Below, piece after piece: positions 1 through 8,379 of a DNA stretch of 64,000 nt. Position 1 is the stretch's first letter, and each line of letters opens with the position of its first letter. The notes beneath the pieces were generated by a model. It was not told the DNA's origin and did not search any database. It saw nothing but the letters and a program-made list of their open reading frames with translations. The position numbers and the translations under genes were made by a program. This stretch comes from an uncultured Chryseobacterium sp. (GTDB lineage Bacteria > Bacteroidota > Bacteroidia > Flavobacteriales > Weeksellaceae), in the NCBI GenBank assembly GCA_913776245.1, contig CAJYLO010000025.1, positions 173,530 through 237,529 of the forward strand, written 5' to 3'.

Positions 1-92
1 TCGCTCGGAGAAAAAAGATATAGTGGACAGCGGGAAACAGCTCCTAAAATAAATTTAAATACTATTCGACGAAGTCAAAAAGCTCCTAAAAT
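1..92. repeat. Intergenic repeat-like sequence at window edge
   Basis: Non-coding edge of the window. The 12-mer AGCTCCTAAAAT occurs at about 40-51 and again from 81, next to a TATAGTGGACAGCGGGAAA stretch. The AGCGGG and AGCT elements resemble, in looser form, the intergenic element at 7491-7640, so both may belong to one dispersed family. No gene is visible here. Confidence 0.3.
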
Positions 93-454
93 CATCTTAA
101 TAAAACAAACATTAACGCAATAATTGCAGGCAAAGCCTGAACGAAAAATATTCTTCTGGCTGCTGAAAGTGCGCCGTAAATGCCTGCTACAATTACACAG
201 CCGAGAAAGAATGCAGCCACATTTCCTGACCAGGCCTTATCTGCAATAAACAAACTCCAGATGAGTCCGGCCGATAAAAATCCGTTGTAAAGACCTTGAT
301 TTGCCGCAAGACTTTTTGTGGGCTTAAAGAGTTCTGCAGGAATGGTTCTGAATGTTTTCTTTCCCAATGTTTCCCATGCAAACATTTCCATATAAAGGAT
401 GTAAAGGTGTTCCAGAGCGACTATTGTAATGAGGATTTTTGAAATGAGTTCCAT
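92..454 (-). CDS. DUF1304 family small integral membrane protein
   Basis: A 120-residue, almost entirely hydrophobic protein with about four predicted membrane helices. The stretch EHLYILYMEMFAW near the N-terminus and LAANQGLYNGFLSAGL in the middle are characteristic of the DUF1304 family, whose function is not established. The start is set at the ATG giving MELISKIL; a longer reading frame continues upstream into the hydrolase gene but its extension looks like shadow. The start lies only 2 nt after the stop of the upstream alpha/beta hydrolase gene, so the two are very probably co-transcribed and translationally coupled. The family call is good; the biochemical role is unknown. Confidence 0.85.
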   Translation of the reverse strand: MELISKILITIVALEHLYILYMEMFAWETLGKKTFRTIPAELFKPTKSLAANQGLYNGFLSAGLIWSLFIADKAWSGNVAAFFLGCVIVAGIYGALSAARRIFFVQALPAIIALMFVLLR

Positions 455-456
455 AT

Positions 457-1239
457 TTATAAAACAAGATTTTTTGGAAGATGATGCAACAATTCTGTGT
501 TGATAACTGATGCGCAGATTTCCGGTTTTTCCCAATGTCCGTTATGCCCGCAATCTAAAATATAGGATTTGATATTGGTTCTGTCAGGGAGGTTTTTGAT
601 GGTTTTCTCGGAGTTAACCGTTGAATCATGCCTGCCGGACAGGATCAGGATTTTCCCTTCGAATTGCTCTAATACCAATTTTCTTTCGGGGCGCTCAATC
701 ATTCCTTTTTGAGATGCCAGAACGCCGTCCACAGACGAGGTGTAAGCTATTTCTTTCGCTAGTCTGATCTTCGCCTCTAAAACATCGTGCTCATTTGGGT
801 TGAAGAGATTCGGAACACCCGCATTCACGAAGGCTCTGAGATTTTCTTTGATGATTCTGAGACCTTTTCTTCTTGTTTCCTTCTTCGCCTCATCATCTGC
901 AAAATAAGTTGAGAAGAATAAAGTCAATGATCTCAACAATTCAGGATATCTTTCTGCAAAAGCCAGAGCAATGTAGCCGCCCATAGAGTGACCAAGCAAA
1001 TGAAATTCCGTTAATCCAAGCACATCAGTTACTTTTTTCACTTCTTCCGCCATCAGTTCGGACGTTTGTATTTCCGCAATTGCCCTCGATTTTCCAAAAC
1101 CCGGCAAATCGATTTTTATCAGCCTGAATTTATCCGACAAAAAAGGAATCATATCATCCCAAATCGAGAGATTTTCCATAAAGCCGTGAAGCAGAACTAA
1201 ATTCTCCGGGCCGGTTCCTTGTATTTCGTAATTAAGCAT
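457..1239 (-). CDS. Alpha/beta-fold hydrolase
   Basis: A 260-residue soluble alpha/beta hydrolase with the complete catalytic set: oxyanion-hole HGF motif at residues 18-20, nucleophile elbow GHSMGG with Ser85, acid Asp205 in SGRHD, and His232 in DCGHNGHWEKP. Residues about 105-180 form the helical cap that sets the substrate. Length and layout fit the large esterase/lipase-like group that includes BioH and dienelactone hydrolases, but the substrate cannot be read from sequence. There is no signal peptide, so it should be cytoplasmic. It is the first gene of a two-gene unit with the DUF1304 protein, whose start follows after 2 nt. Confidence 0.9.
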   Translation of the reverse strand: MLNYEIQGTGPENLVLLHGFMENLSIWDDMIPFLSDKFRLIKIDLPGFGKSRAIAEIQTSELMAEEVKKVTDVLGLTEFHLLGHSMGGYIALAFAERYPELLRSLTLFFSTYFADDEAKKETRRKGLRIIKENLRAFVNAGVPNLFNPNEHDVLEAKIRLAKEIAYTSSVDGVLASQKGMIERPERKLVLEQFEGKILILSGRHDSTVNSEKTIKNLPDRTNIKSYILDCGHNGHWEKPEICASVINTELLHHLPKNLVL

Positions 1240-1296
1240 CGTTTTATTTTTAAGTTTCCCTTCGACAGGTAAAATTCACCTCAGGCTGACAATACG

Positions 1297-1797
1297 TTAT
1301 TGAATTTTGATAATGATCTTGTCTCCAAATCCCGCGTTATTGACGGATTCGTGAAGCTTAAAGGTTTTTCCGCCGTCTTTTGTAGAAAAATTCCGCTTGC
1401 CTTTTCTCACATCCAGCTTTCCATTGTCATAGTCCAAAATACTCTGGGTTATCGTTCCATCGAATTTAAGATTTTTTGGAGAAGTCATTCTTGCAGTTCC
1501 TTCAATATCAACAAAATTCTTCCCAACGGCGTTCGAGCCTTTAACTTTATATTCATCCTGCCCGATTTTTGTAAATGTAATCTCGCCTTTTCCTTCTACC
1601 ATATCGTGTGTCAAAATGTGGGTTCCTGACAAATCTTTATAAGCCCGGCTGCTGAGGATACTGTCATTAATTTTCGTTCTCACCGCATTGATGGAATCAA
1701 TGATTTTTACACTGTCAATTTTCGGAGTCACTGTCTTTTCAGATTTTTTACATGAAACAATTGATAAAAGGACAATAACAGCAATCAGTTTTTTCAT
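1297..1797 (-). CDS. Hypothetical lipoprotein
   Basis: A 166-residue protein beginning MKKLIAVIVLLSIVSCKK, a lipoprotein signal with lipobox cysteine at residue 16. The start is placed at this ATG rather than at an in-frame ATG six codons upstream because it gives a compact signal. The mature part has a charged, lysine-rich linker followed by a beta-rich domain of about 110 residues (HILTHDMVEGKGEITFTK onward) that looks like a small lipocalin-like or DUF-type fold. I do not recognise the family. Lysines right after the cysteine fit the lipoprotein export signals described for Bacteroidota only weakly. It stands alone between the hydrolase unit and exbD. Confidence 0.75.
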   Translation of the reverse strand: MKKLIAVIVLLSIVSCKKSEKTVTPKIDSVKIIDSINAVRTKINDSILSSRAYKDLSGTHILTHDMVEGKGEITFTKIGQDEYKVKGSNAVGKNFVDIEGTARMTSPKNLKFDGTITQSILDYDNGKLDVRKGKRNFSTKDGGKTFKLHESVNNAGFGDKIIIKIQ

Positions 1798-1835
1798 AGT
1801 TTTAATTATCCTCACGAAAGTAAATAAATTAAATG

Positions 1836-1868
1836 AAAAACCTTCCTAAAAATTCATTCAGAAAGGTT
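1836..1868 (-). terminator. Rho-independent terminator of exbD-like gene
   Basis: On the minus strand AACCTTTCT and AGGAAGGTT (one mismatch) form a 9-bp stem around a 12-base loop, followed by a T run read from the A run at 1836-1840. It lies about 80 nt after the stop of the exbD-like gene. Confidence 0.55.
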
Positions 1869-1946
1869 ATAACTGTCGCTCCTCCGGAGCTATGTGTGAT
1901 GATGCTGTAAAATCTACAAACATTTCTCTTCTCAGTATCTTGCTTG

Positions 1947-2462
1947 TTACTGCATTCTTTTTTCGTAAAGTTCTTTTTCCTTATCATTCATTTCGGCAAT
2001 AACGTAACGTTCGGATTTTGTGATCGCCAGTTCATCCAGCATATCAACCATTGTTTTGTACTGAGAATCATCAGTTGGTTTTATAATAACTGTGAAGATC
2101 TCTTTCTTCGGCGCATTGGCTTTTGCAGCTTCAATCGTTTTTGCTACCTGAAACTTATCAAATGAAACTTCTTTCAGGCTATTATCATTTAAATCCTTTT
2201 TGTCAGCCTGATAATAAAATACTTTACCGTCTTTACCGAGAATGAATGTCAGTTGGTTTTTATAATCAATTTGCGTTGGCTCGTCCGGATTGTGGGCAGA
2301 TAAACCGACATCCATCACATTCGGTTTTGAGAAATTGGTGGTGAACATAAAAAATGTAATCAATAAAAATCCTAAATCCACCATTGGCGTCATATCTACC
2401 TTTATCAGTTTTTTGTGAGATCTTTTTCCGCCGGATTGTTCTTTAATTTGTACCTCAGCCAT
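1947..2462 (-). CDS. ExbD/TolR family biopolymer transport protein
   Basis: A 171-residue single-span inner-membrane protein. A short basic cytoplasmic segment (residues 1-20) precedes VDMTPMVDLGFLLITFF, the family signature; Asp29 is the position of the proton-conducting aspartate (Asp25 of E. coli ExbD). The rest is a periplasmic domain. ExbD works with ExbB and TonB to pass the proton-motive force to outer-membrane receptors, of which this window encodes two. No exbB or tonB is adjacent: the flanking genes are a lipoprotein and a GNAT gene, each separated by a terminator, so this is an isolated copy, perhaps the extra ExbD common in Bacteroidota. Confidence 0.9.
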   Translation of the reverse strand: MAEVQIKEQSGGKRSHKKLIKVDMTPMVDLGFLLITFFMFTTNFSKPNVMDVGLSAHNPDEPTQIDYKNQLTFILGKDGKVFYYQADKKDLNDNSLKEVSFDKFQVAKTIEAAKANAPKKEIFTVIIKPTDDSQYKTMVDMLDELAITKSERYVIAEMNDKEKELYEKRMQ

Positions 2463-2495
2463 AATAATCGTTTTTATAAGTTAGCAATAGAAATT

Positions 2496-2532
2496 AAAAA
2501 TCCATAACGATTTATCATCATTATGGATTTTT
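2496..2532 (-). terminator. Terminator after the GNAT gene
   Basis: A perfect 12-bp inverted repeat (AAAAATCCATAA and its complement) around a 13-base loop. Read on the minus strand it ends in a T run, 57 nt after the GNAT stop, closing the tilS-dsbD-GNAT group before exbD. Confidence 0.55.
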
Positions 2533-2588
2533 GAATACAAATTATATACCTTAATTACAATAACATTATAAAAATGTTATCCACAGAA

Positions 2589-3023
2589 TTACAAATTGTT
2601 CCAATCCTTGAAAGTCATTTCAAATTTTATTTCTTTTCCGAAGGTTCCGATTTCTTTCCAACCGGAAAACCTGTAAAAATCCGCTGCTCTTGTTCCAGGC
2701 GCTGTTCCCAGCCAAACCGGGTTTTGGGTCTGTTTAAAATACCAGTTTAGCATCAGGTTATGCAATTGTTTCCCGATGCCTTGATTTTCAAATTCCGGAT
2801 CTACGAACAGAGCCCAGATATTATTTGCAACCAAATCTACTATTGCAAAACCAACAATGAGATTCTCAATCTCACATACCCAGCCTTTTCCATTTTCTAA
2901 TAAAAAGCATTCATAATCCTTATCTTTTACAATATCCGGATTAGAAAGCTGATTTTCTTTGACAGCATTCCGGATGATCTGCATTTGTGGAATATCAGCG
3001 ATGATAGCTTCTCTGAAAATCAT
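2589..3023 (-). CDS. GNAT family N-acetyltransferase
   Basis: A 144-residue GNAT-fold protein. The acetyl-CoA pyrophosphate-binding motif is visible as ENQGIGKQL at about residues 80-88, after the beta4 strand NIWALFVDPEF. The C-terminal part (WLGTAPGTRAADFYRFSGWK) is the usual beta5-alpha4 region where small acetyltransferases carry an Asn/Tyr pair. The acceptor cannot be predicted. Its ATG lies 2 nt after the stop of dsbD, so it is the last gene of that transcript. Confidence 0.85.
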   Translation of the reverse strand: MIFREAIIADIPQMQIIRNAVKENQLSNPDIVKDKDYECFLLENGKGWVCEIENLIVGFAIVDLVANNIWALFVDPEFENQGIGKQLHNLMLNWYFKQTQNPVWLGTAPGTRAADFYRFSGWKEIGTFGKEIKFEMTFKDWNNL

Positions 3024-3025
3024 AA

Positions 3026-5086
3026 TTATTTACTTTTAAAATAATCAATTCCGCATTTCAGAAACTTTTTAAAATCCTCTTTCGGCATATAACCTGAAAC
3101 CGGTGTATTAATCACTTTTTGATCTGGTGTTACCAAAACATAGTGAGGCTGGGAATTGTTATTAAAATTAACCTGCTGAAACAGACTCCACTTGTCGCCA
3201 ATCGTTTTAATCAGCTTTTTGGAGCCGTCACCTCGATCAATTTTGATCTGTTCATTTTCCGGCAGTTCTTCTTTGTCATCCACATAAACCGAAGCCAGAA
3301 TCACATCATTCTGAATCATAGGCAGGATATCATCCTGACTCCAGACAAATTCTTCCATTTTTCGGCAGTTTTCGCAACCATAGCCTGTAAAATCTATCAA
3401 AACAGGCTTGTTTTGTTTTTTAGCTTCCTCTATGGCTTCGAAATAATTATGGTAAGGCTTAAGACCAAGAATTCCGTCTTCTTCTTTATGGAAGAAACTG
3501 ACGTTAAGCGGCGGTAAGATTCCGCTCAAAGCCTGCAACTTTGGTTTTTCAGAAGGAATAAGTCCCTGGACCAAATATGCAATAAATACGATTCCGAATA
3601 CCCCAAGAATTCTTCTCGGTAGTGAAATTTTCGACTTTTTATCATCATGCGGAAATCTGATTTTCCCGAACAGATAAAGCACTAATCCTATTGCAATGAT
3701 GATCCAGATGACAATAAACAATTCTCTTTTCAGTAAAAATGTTTTGGAAACCAGATCCGCTTTTGACAAAAATTTAAGCGCTAAGGCCAATTCTATAAAA
3801 CCAAGAACGACCTTGACTGTATTCATCCAGCCGCCGGATTTTGGCAAGCTTTGCAAAGCCTGCGGAAAAAGTGCCAGCAATCCGAAAACCAATGCCCAAG
3901 CCAATCCGAAACCAGCCAAAGCAAATGTTAATAAGGTGGGAACATTTTTAGCGCCTGCAACAACACCTCCTAACAAACTTCCTAAAATCGGACCAGTACA
4001 GGAGAATGAAACAATGACTAAAGTCAATGCCATAAAGAAAATCCCGATAATGCCACCAGCCTCTTCAGCTTTAGAAGATTTGTTGGCGATGGAACTTGGC
4101 AACGTGATTTCGTAATACCCGAAAAAGCTCAGAGCAAAGAACAAAAATATAGCGAAGAAGAATAAATTCAGCCAGATATTTGTTGAAATCTGATTAAAAA
4201 CATTACCGGAAATGCCATCAATAATATGAAACGGAATACTCAATAAAACGAAAATCAGCAGGATAAAAAATCCATAAATAAAAGCATCTCTTTTGCCTTT
4301 GGCCTTATTCTTATTGCCTTTAGTGAAAAATGAAACCGTGAGCGGAATCATCGGGAAAACGCAGGGTGTGAGCAATGCAATCAGTCCGCCTAAAAATCCT
4401 AACCCCAGAACTAGCCAATTGTCATCGTTCGGTTTTTGCTGAGCCGTACCACAGTTTGTCAAAGGATTTTTGAAATCTAAGGAATTAACTCTCAGCCCTT
4501 CCTGCTTTTCATTACTGACTGGCGAAGCTACCACCATCTGCGCTCCGGCTTCTGGAATGGCAACCGAAGATGTATCAGTTCCTGGAACCGGCAACTCAGC
4601 AGCCTTAGCTTCGGAAACAGCATCCGGCTTAATTTCTTTTTCAAACTCTAAGGTATCCGGAGCTCTGCATATGCGGTCATTACAGGTTTGATAAGTAATC
4701 TCTGCAGTAACGGTCGTTGGTTTGGAAGTATCTTTAGGCCTGAATTTTTGCTTAAATAAAACTTTGTCGGAATAATAGACAATCTGTGCTCCAAAGGCTT
4801 CCGAAAACTCATCATGCTTCTTACCGATTTCCTGAACTTTCCCGATCAGCTGAATGCCTTGTTTTGAGGTGATTTTAAATTCAGTCGGAATGCCGGAATC
4901 CGGCGGAAGATCCTGAGAATAAATATGCCATTTATCTTCAATTGTAGCGGTAAGAACAGCTTCATATTCATCTTTTCCAACACTCTTGATATCAAAAGCA
5001 AACCTGACAGGATTGCTTATCTGCGCATGAAAAAAGGTAATGATCAAAAAGAACAGTGTTGATAACACCAATTTTAAATTTTTCAT
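3026..5086 (-). CDS. dsbD: Thiol:disulfide interchange protein DsbD
   Basis: A 686-residue three-domain electron shuttle that carries reducing power from cytoplasmic thioredoxin across the inner membrane to periplasmic thiols. After a signal peptide (to about residue 22) comes an N-terminal DsbD-alpha domain with the cysteine pair C135/C140 (QTCNDRIC). The central eight-helix domain holds the two membrane cysteines in LLTPCVFPMIP and SFSCTGPILG. The C-terminal thioredoxin-like domain has the CENC active site in FTGYGCENCRKM. The start is set at MKNLKLVL; an ATG seven codons earlier would spoil the signal peptide. It follows tilS by 52 nt and precedes a GNAT gene by 2 nt. Confidence 0.93.
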   Translation of the reverse strand: MKNLKLVLSTLFFLIITFFHAQISNPVRFAFDIKSVGKDEYEAVLTATIEDKWHIYSQDLPPDSGIPTEFKITSKQGIQLIGKVQEIGKKHDEFSEAFGAQIVYYSDKVLFKQKFRPKDTSKPTTVTAEITYQTCNDRICRAPDTLEFEKEIKPDAVSEAKAAELPVPGTDTSSVAIPEAGAQMVVASPVSNEKQEGLRVNSLDFKNPLTNCGTAQQKPNDDNWLVLGLGFLGGLIALLTPCVFPMIPLTVSFFTKGNKNKAKGKRDAFIYGFFILLIFVLLSIPFHIIDGISGNVFNQISTNIWLNLFFFAIFLFFALSFFGYYEITLPSSIANKSSKAEEAGGIIGIFFMALTLVIVSFSCTGPILGSLLGGVVAGAKNVPTLLTFALAGFGLAWALVFGLLALFPQALQSLPKSGGWMNTVKVVLGFIELALALKFLSKADLVSKTFLLKRELFIVIWIIIAIGLVLYLFGKIRFPHDDKKSKISLPRRILGVFGIVFIAYLVQGLIPSEKPKLQALSGILPPLNVSFFHKEEDGILGLKPYHNYFEAIEEAKKQNKPVLIDFTGYGCENCRKMEEFVWSQDDILPMIQNDVILASVYVDDKEELPENEQIKIDRGDGSKKLIKTIGDKWSLFQQVNFNNNSQPHYVLVTPDQKVINTPVSGYMPKEDFKKFLKCGIDYFKSK

Positions 5087-5138
5087 TTTATTTGGTTTTG
5101 ACCACAATATTTTATAGTAATGTAAATTATAGTTTATA

Positions 5139-6434
5139 TTATATTTTTAAGATTAACCCGGCCGCATTATCATACAATGCAAATCTCCTGTCCTGGCGAA
5201 AAGGCAAAACACCTAAAACATTCTCTTTTTCATCACAGAGCAGCCAGATTTTCTGCTTGGCTAAAATAGATAATTTTTCATCCTTAAAAAATTTCGAAAT
5301 TTTCTTTTTACCAATCATTCCGATAGGGAAAAACAAATCGCCTTCTTGCTTCTTCCTTAATTTTAGAGGAAGTTGTACTTTTTCTGCATCAATTGTCCAA
5401 AAACAATTACCAAACGCCATAATTTCATTTTTAATATGTTCAGGAATAATTATTTTATCCCTTTCAATTTTTAAACTTATTTCATCTCTTTCTTTTTCTC
5501 TTTTTTCCTTTCTCTTTTCAAAAATCAGCTCATTGCGGTTAATGATTAACTGAAACTCAGAACTAAGGAAACAACTTCCGGTTTGGGCTTTCAGAATCTT
5601 ATTCATTTCATTGTCATCATTAAACCCGAATCGTTTAAAAATTTCATATCGAATCAGTTCAGATTGTTGTGATAATTTGTGTTTATCAATAATGAGCTGA
5701 TTTTCAGAAGAACTGATTTTCAGAAGATCAATTTTCTCACTAACAGATTCATCAATAAAATCTTTAGCCTGATTGATATAACTGATGCTTTTTGAAAAAT
5801 TTACGAGAAAATCCGGGTTGATTTTTTCCAGCTCCAGAACAATGTTGTGTCGGATTTTATTCCTCAGATAATCTGTTTTCTGATTGGATTTATCTTCCCG
5901 AAATTCGATTTGATTTTCTTTTGCAAAATTATAAATCTCGTCCTTGGAAAAATCAAGAAGTGGCCGAATAATACCATTTTCATTTTGCGGAATTCCACTC
6001 AAGCCTCTGATTCCTGATGCTTTGGAAAGATTGATAATAAAGGTTTCAAGTTGATCATTCAGATGATGTGCTGTAACCAGAATGTCCAGTTTTTGATTCT
6101 TCTGAATGTCTCTGAAAAACCTATAGCGCACTTCCCTGGCCCAATTTTGAATAGAATGTTCCGGCTGCTTATCATCCTCAGAAATTTCATATAAGTGAAA
6201 CGGAATCTGATGCCTTTCACAAAAGTCAGAAACGAGCTGTTGGTCTAAGTTAGAATCCTCTTCACGAAGATGATAGTTAATATGTGCCACCTGAAAATCA
6301 AAACCTGAAAGGCGAAACAATTCCGCTAAAACCATTGAATCCACTCCTCCGCTCACAGCCAAAAGGTATGTTTTTTGCTGCGGTTGGATCAGAAATTGTT
6401 TCAGAACGTTTTGAAATTTTAATAGACTTAACAC
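5139..6434 (-). CDS. tilS: tRNA(Ile)-lysidine synthetase TilS
   Basis: A 431-residue N-type ATP pyrophosphatase that converts C34 of the CAU-anticodon tRNA-Ile to lysidine, an essential step for reading AUA. The P-loop SGGVDSM is at residues 28-34; the catalytic core continues through HINYHLREEDSNLDQ and ends about residue 215. The C-terminal TilS domain follows, with FFPIGMIGKKKISKFFKD. The only plausible start is GTG at 6434; the next in-frame ATG lies inside the P-loop. It is divergent from the OmpA-like gene, with CAAATATA (TATATTTG on the minus strand) at 6466-6473 as a possible -7 box. Confidence 0.93.
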   Translation of the reverse strand: MLSLLKFQNVLKQFLIQPQQKTYLLAVSGGVDSMVLAELFRLSGFDFQVAHINYHLREEDSNLDQQLVSDFCERHQIPFHLYEISEDDKQPEHSIQNWAREVRYRFFRDIQKNQKLDILVTAHHLNDQLETFIINLSKASGIRGLSGIPQNENGIIRPLLDFSKDEIYNFAKENQIEFREDKSNQKTDYLRNKIRHNIVLELEKINPDFLVNFSKSISYINQAKDFIDESVSEKIDLLKISSSENQLIIDKHKLSQQSELIRYEIFKRFGFNDDNEMNKILKAQTGSCFLSSEFQLIINRNELIFEKRKEKREKERDEISLKIERDKIIIPEHIKNEIMAFGNCFWTIDAEKVQLPLKLRKKQEGDLFFPIGMIGKKKISKFFKDEKLSILAKQKIWLLCDEKENVLGVLPFRQDRRFALYDNAAGLILKI

Positions 6435-6562
6435 AATTTTATAACGAAATAGTCAGTTATAACCACAAATATACAGTTATTAATTCTTACTTTTGAAACG
6501 CTTTTGAATCCGTAAATTCAATTTTGGTTCATATTAATAAAGAACAAATTAAATATTTTACT

Positions 6563-7399
6563 ATGAGATTATTTAAAATTTTGACCATCACAGCAGTGGG
6601 ACTTTCCCTGGCATCGTGTGTCAGCAAAAAACAATTCGACGCCCTAAATCTTAACTACAAACAATGTGTGGAAGATGCCGGCGAAAGAATGCGTCAAATT
6701 CAGGATCTGAAGAGTGCCAATTCCGGTCTTCAAAGTCAAAACGACCTTTTAATGAGCCAAAACAATGCGCTAAAATCCAGCTTGGATGCCTGTCTTTCCA
6801 ATGCAGGAAAAGGTTCCGCTAATATTGATAAATTAGTAGGAGAAATCAATGCTTCCAATGCATACATCAAGCAGCTGATTTCCGGAAAAAGCAGAAATGA
6901 CAGTTTGAATATCGCACTGTCTAACAAGCTGAAACGTTCTCTTGATAATGTTGCAGATCAGGATGTGGATGTAAAAGTTCTGAAAGGTGTGGTATTAATT
7001 TCATTATCTGATAAAATGCTTTACCAGGTCGGAAAATATGACATTCAGCCGGCAGCTCAGGATGTTTTGGCCAAAGTTGCAAAAGTAATCAACGATTATG
7101 ATACATACAGCGTTTTGATTGAAGGTAACACGGATAACACACCGCTCAATAGTGCCAATGCGCCGAGAGACAACTGGGATCTTTCCGCACTCAGAGCAAC
7201 AGCCGTTGCGAAGGTTCTTCAGAATCAGTTCGGTGTCAATCCTAACAGAATCACAGCAGGCGGTAGATCCGAATACAACCCGAAAACAACCAACGCTTCT
7301 GTTTCCGGAAGGTCTGAAAACCGTAGAACAGAGATCATCATTATGCCGAAGCTGGATGAGTTTATGAAGTTAATGGACATTGCTCCGGTTAAAAAATAA
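6563..7399 (+). CDS. OmpA family outer-membrane lipoprotein
   Basis: A 278-residue lipoprotein (MRLFKILTITAVGLSLASC, cysteine 19). Residues about 25-110 form a polar, helical, probably coiled-coil spacer; residues about 140-270 are an OmpA C-terminal peptidoglycan-binding domain with VLIEGNTDNTPL, NWDLSALRAT and GRSENRRTEI. It should anchor the outer membrane to the cell wall, like Pal or the MotB-type proteins. The start at 6563 is preferred over an in-frame ATG 13 codons upstream because it begins directly with the signal peptide. TACTTTTG at 6488-6495 fits a -7 box, giving a leader of about 60 nt. A strong terminator follows. Confidence 0.9.
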   Translation: MRLFKILTITAVGLSLASCVSKKQFDALNLNYKQCVEDAGERMRQIQDLKSANSGLQSQNDLLMSQNNALKSSLDACLSNAGKGSANIDKLVGEINASNAYIKQLISGKSRNDSLNIALSNKLKRSLDNVADQDVDVKVLKGVVLISLSDKMLYQVGKYDIQPAAQDVLAKVAKVINDYDTYSVLIEGNTDNTPLNSANAPRDNWDLSALRATAVAKVLQNQFGVNPNRITAGGRSEYNPKTTNASVSGRSENRRTEIIIMPKLDEFMKLMDIAPVKK

Positions 7400-7439
7400 T
7401 TTCTGCTGACAGCTTTTAGCTTTTGGCAAATTGCTTAAA

Positions 7440-7473
7440 CCTTCAAGAATTTTGAATTCTTGAAGGTTTTTTT
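7440..7473 (+). terminator. Terminator of the OmpA-like gene
   Basis: CCTTCAAGAATT pairs with AATTCTTGAAGG around a 3-base loop and is followed by seven T. The stem core matches the hairpins at 20745, 21725 and 24790. Confidence 0.8.
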
Positions 7474-7490
7474 ATGGTCTTCTAAAATTT

Positions 7491-7640
7491 GTGCAGCTTT
7501 TAGGAACGCCGAATTGCATTTATTATTTTTTTTTATGGCAGCTTTCTCCGCCTTCCACTCCCGCTATTTTTGCCTTTGCTTTTCCAGCCACAAAAAATGA
7601 GCTCCGTTCAAGTCGGGCTGCGGGTTTTACATCCATAAAA
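7491..7640. repeat. Possible dispersed intergenic element
   Basis: This part of the 303-bp gap between the OmpA-like and O-methyltransferase genes is clearly richer in C on the plus strand than its surroundings and carries CAGCTTTTAGGAACGCC, CTCCGCCTTCCACTCCCGC and GAGCTCCGTTCAAGTCGGGC. A 71-codon open frame crosses it, but the composition (runs of Pro, Ser, Phe) does not look like a protein. From memory, flavobacterial genomes carry many similar AGCGGGAGTGGAAGGCGG-type intergenic elements; this cannot be tested here. Confidence 0.35.
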
Positions 7641-7642
7641 GA

Positions 7643-7673
7643 TTCGACATCATTTAAACATTTAGTACCTTTG
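7643..7673 (+). promoter_or_regulatory. Putative promoter of the O-methyltransferase gene
   Basis: TACCTTTG at 7666-7673 fits the Bacteroidota -7 consensus TAnnTTTG. The -33 side is only TTC at 7643-7645, 20 bp upstream. The implied leader is about 25 nt. Confidence 0.4.
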
Positions 7674-7702
7674 AACCACAAACCAAAAACTCTGAACGCC
7701 CA

Positions 7703-8350
7703 ATGAGTTATTTCGAAGAATTAGACAAAGAAATGGACAGATACCTGGAAGAAACCGCTTCCGAAGAACCTGCCGTTCTCAAAAAATTAAGGAAAGAAAC
7801 CTATCAGAAAACCACGCAGCCGCATATGATTTCCGGTTATCTGCAAGGTCGCCTGCTTAGTATCTTATCACATATCGTTCAGCCTGAAAATGTATTGGAA
7901 ATCGGCACATTTACAGGTTATGCCGCATTGAGCATTGCCGAAGGCTTACCAAAAAGCGGGAAGATCTATACGATTGACAAGAATGAAGATTTAGCTTACA
8001 TTCCACAAAAATATTTTGAAGAAAGTGATTATAAAGATCAGATTGAATTCATCATCGGTGATGCGAAGGAAGAAATCAAGAAACTGGATAAAATCTGGGA
8101 TCTGATTTTCATCGATGCAGACAAAGAAAGCTATCTGGACTATCTGAAACTCATCAAACCTAATTTACGTTCCGGCAGTATTATTTTGATTGACAATGTT
8201 CTTTGGTACGGAAAAGTTCTGGAAAACAATCCAAAAGACAAACAAACGGAGCAAATCAAACTTGTCAATAAAATCATCGCTGAAGATCCCGATTTCGAAA
8301 ATCTAATCTTACCTTTGCGCGACGGATTACATCTCATCAGAAAAAAATAA
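7703..8350 (+). CDS. Class I SAM-dependent O-methyltransferase
   Basis: A 215-residue cytosolic enzyme of the catechol/caffeoyl-CoA O-methyltransferase (Methyltransf_3) family. SAM-binding motif I is VLEIGTFTGYAALS at residues 64-77, the acidic residue after beta2 is in IYTIDKNE, and the metal-binding signature is IFIDADKESY at about residue 135, followed by IDNVLWYGKV. These enzymes transfer a methyl group to vicinal hydroxyls using a divalent cation; the substrate is unknown, and tRNA wobble-uridine (TrmR-type) activity is another possibility within the family. It is followed 29 nt later by the NlpC/P60 gene. Confidence 0.9.
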   Translation: MSYFEELDKEMDRYLEETASEEPAVLKKLRKETYQKTTQPHMISGYLQGRLLSILSHIVQPENVLEIGTFTGYAALSIAEGLPKSGKIYTIDKNEDLAYIPQKYFEESDYKDQIEFIIGDAKEEIKKLDKIWDLIFIDADKESYLDYLKLIKPNLRSGSIILIDNVLWYGKVLENNPKDKQTEQIKLVNKIIAEDPDFENLILPLRDGLHLIRKK

Positions 8351-8379
8351 TTCGTATTTTTAATTCATAATTGATTGAA

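Noticed and set aside
7590..7625. T-loop-like GTTCAAGTC in the intergenic element, suggesting a tRNA
   Set aside because: No acceptor, D or anticodon arm can be paired around it.
7491..7706. 71-codon frame after the OmpA-like gene
   Set aside because: The composition (Phe, Pro, Ser runs) suits a translated intergenic element, and it overlaps the start of the O-methyltransferase gene.
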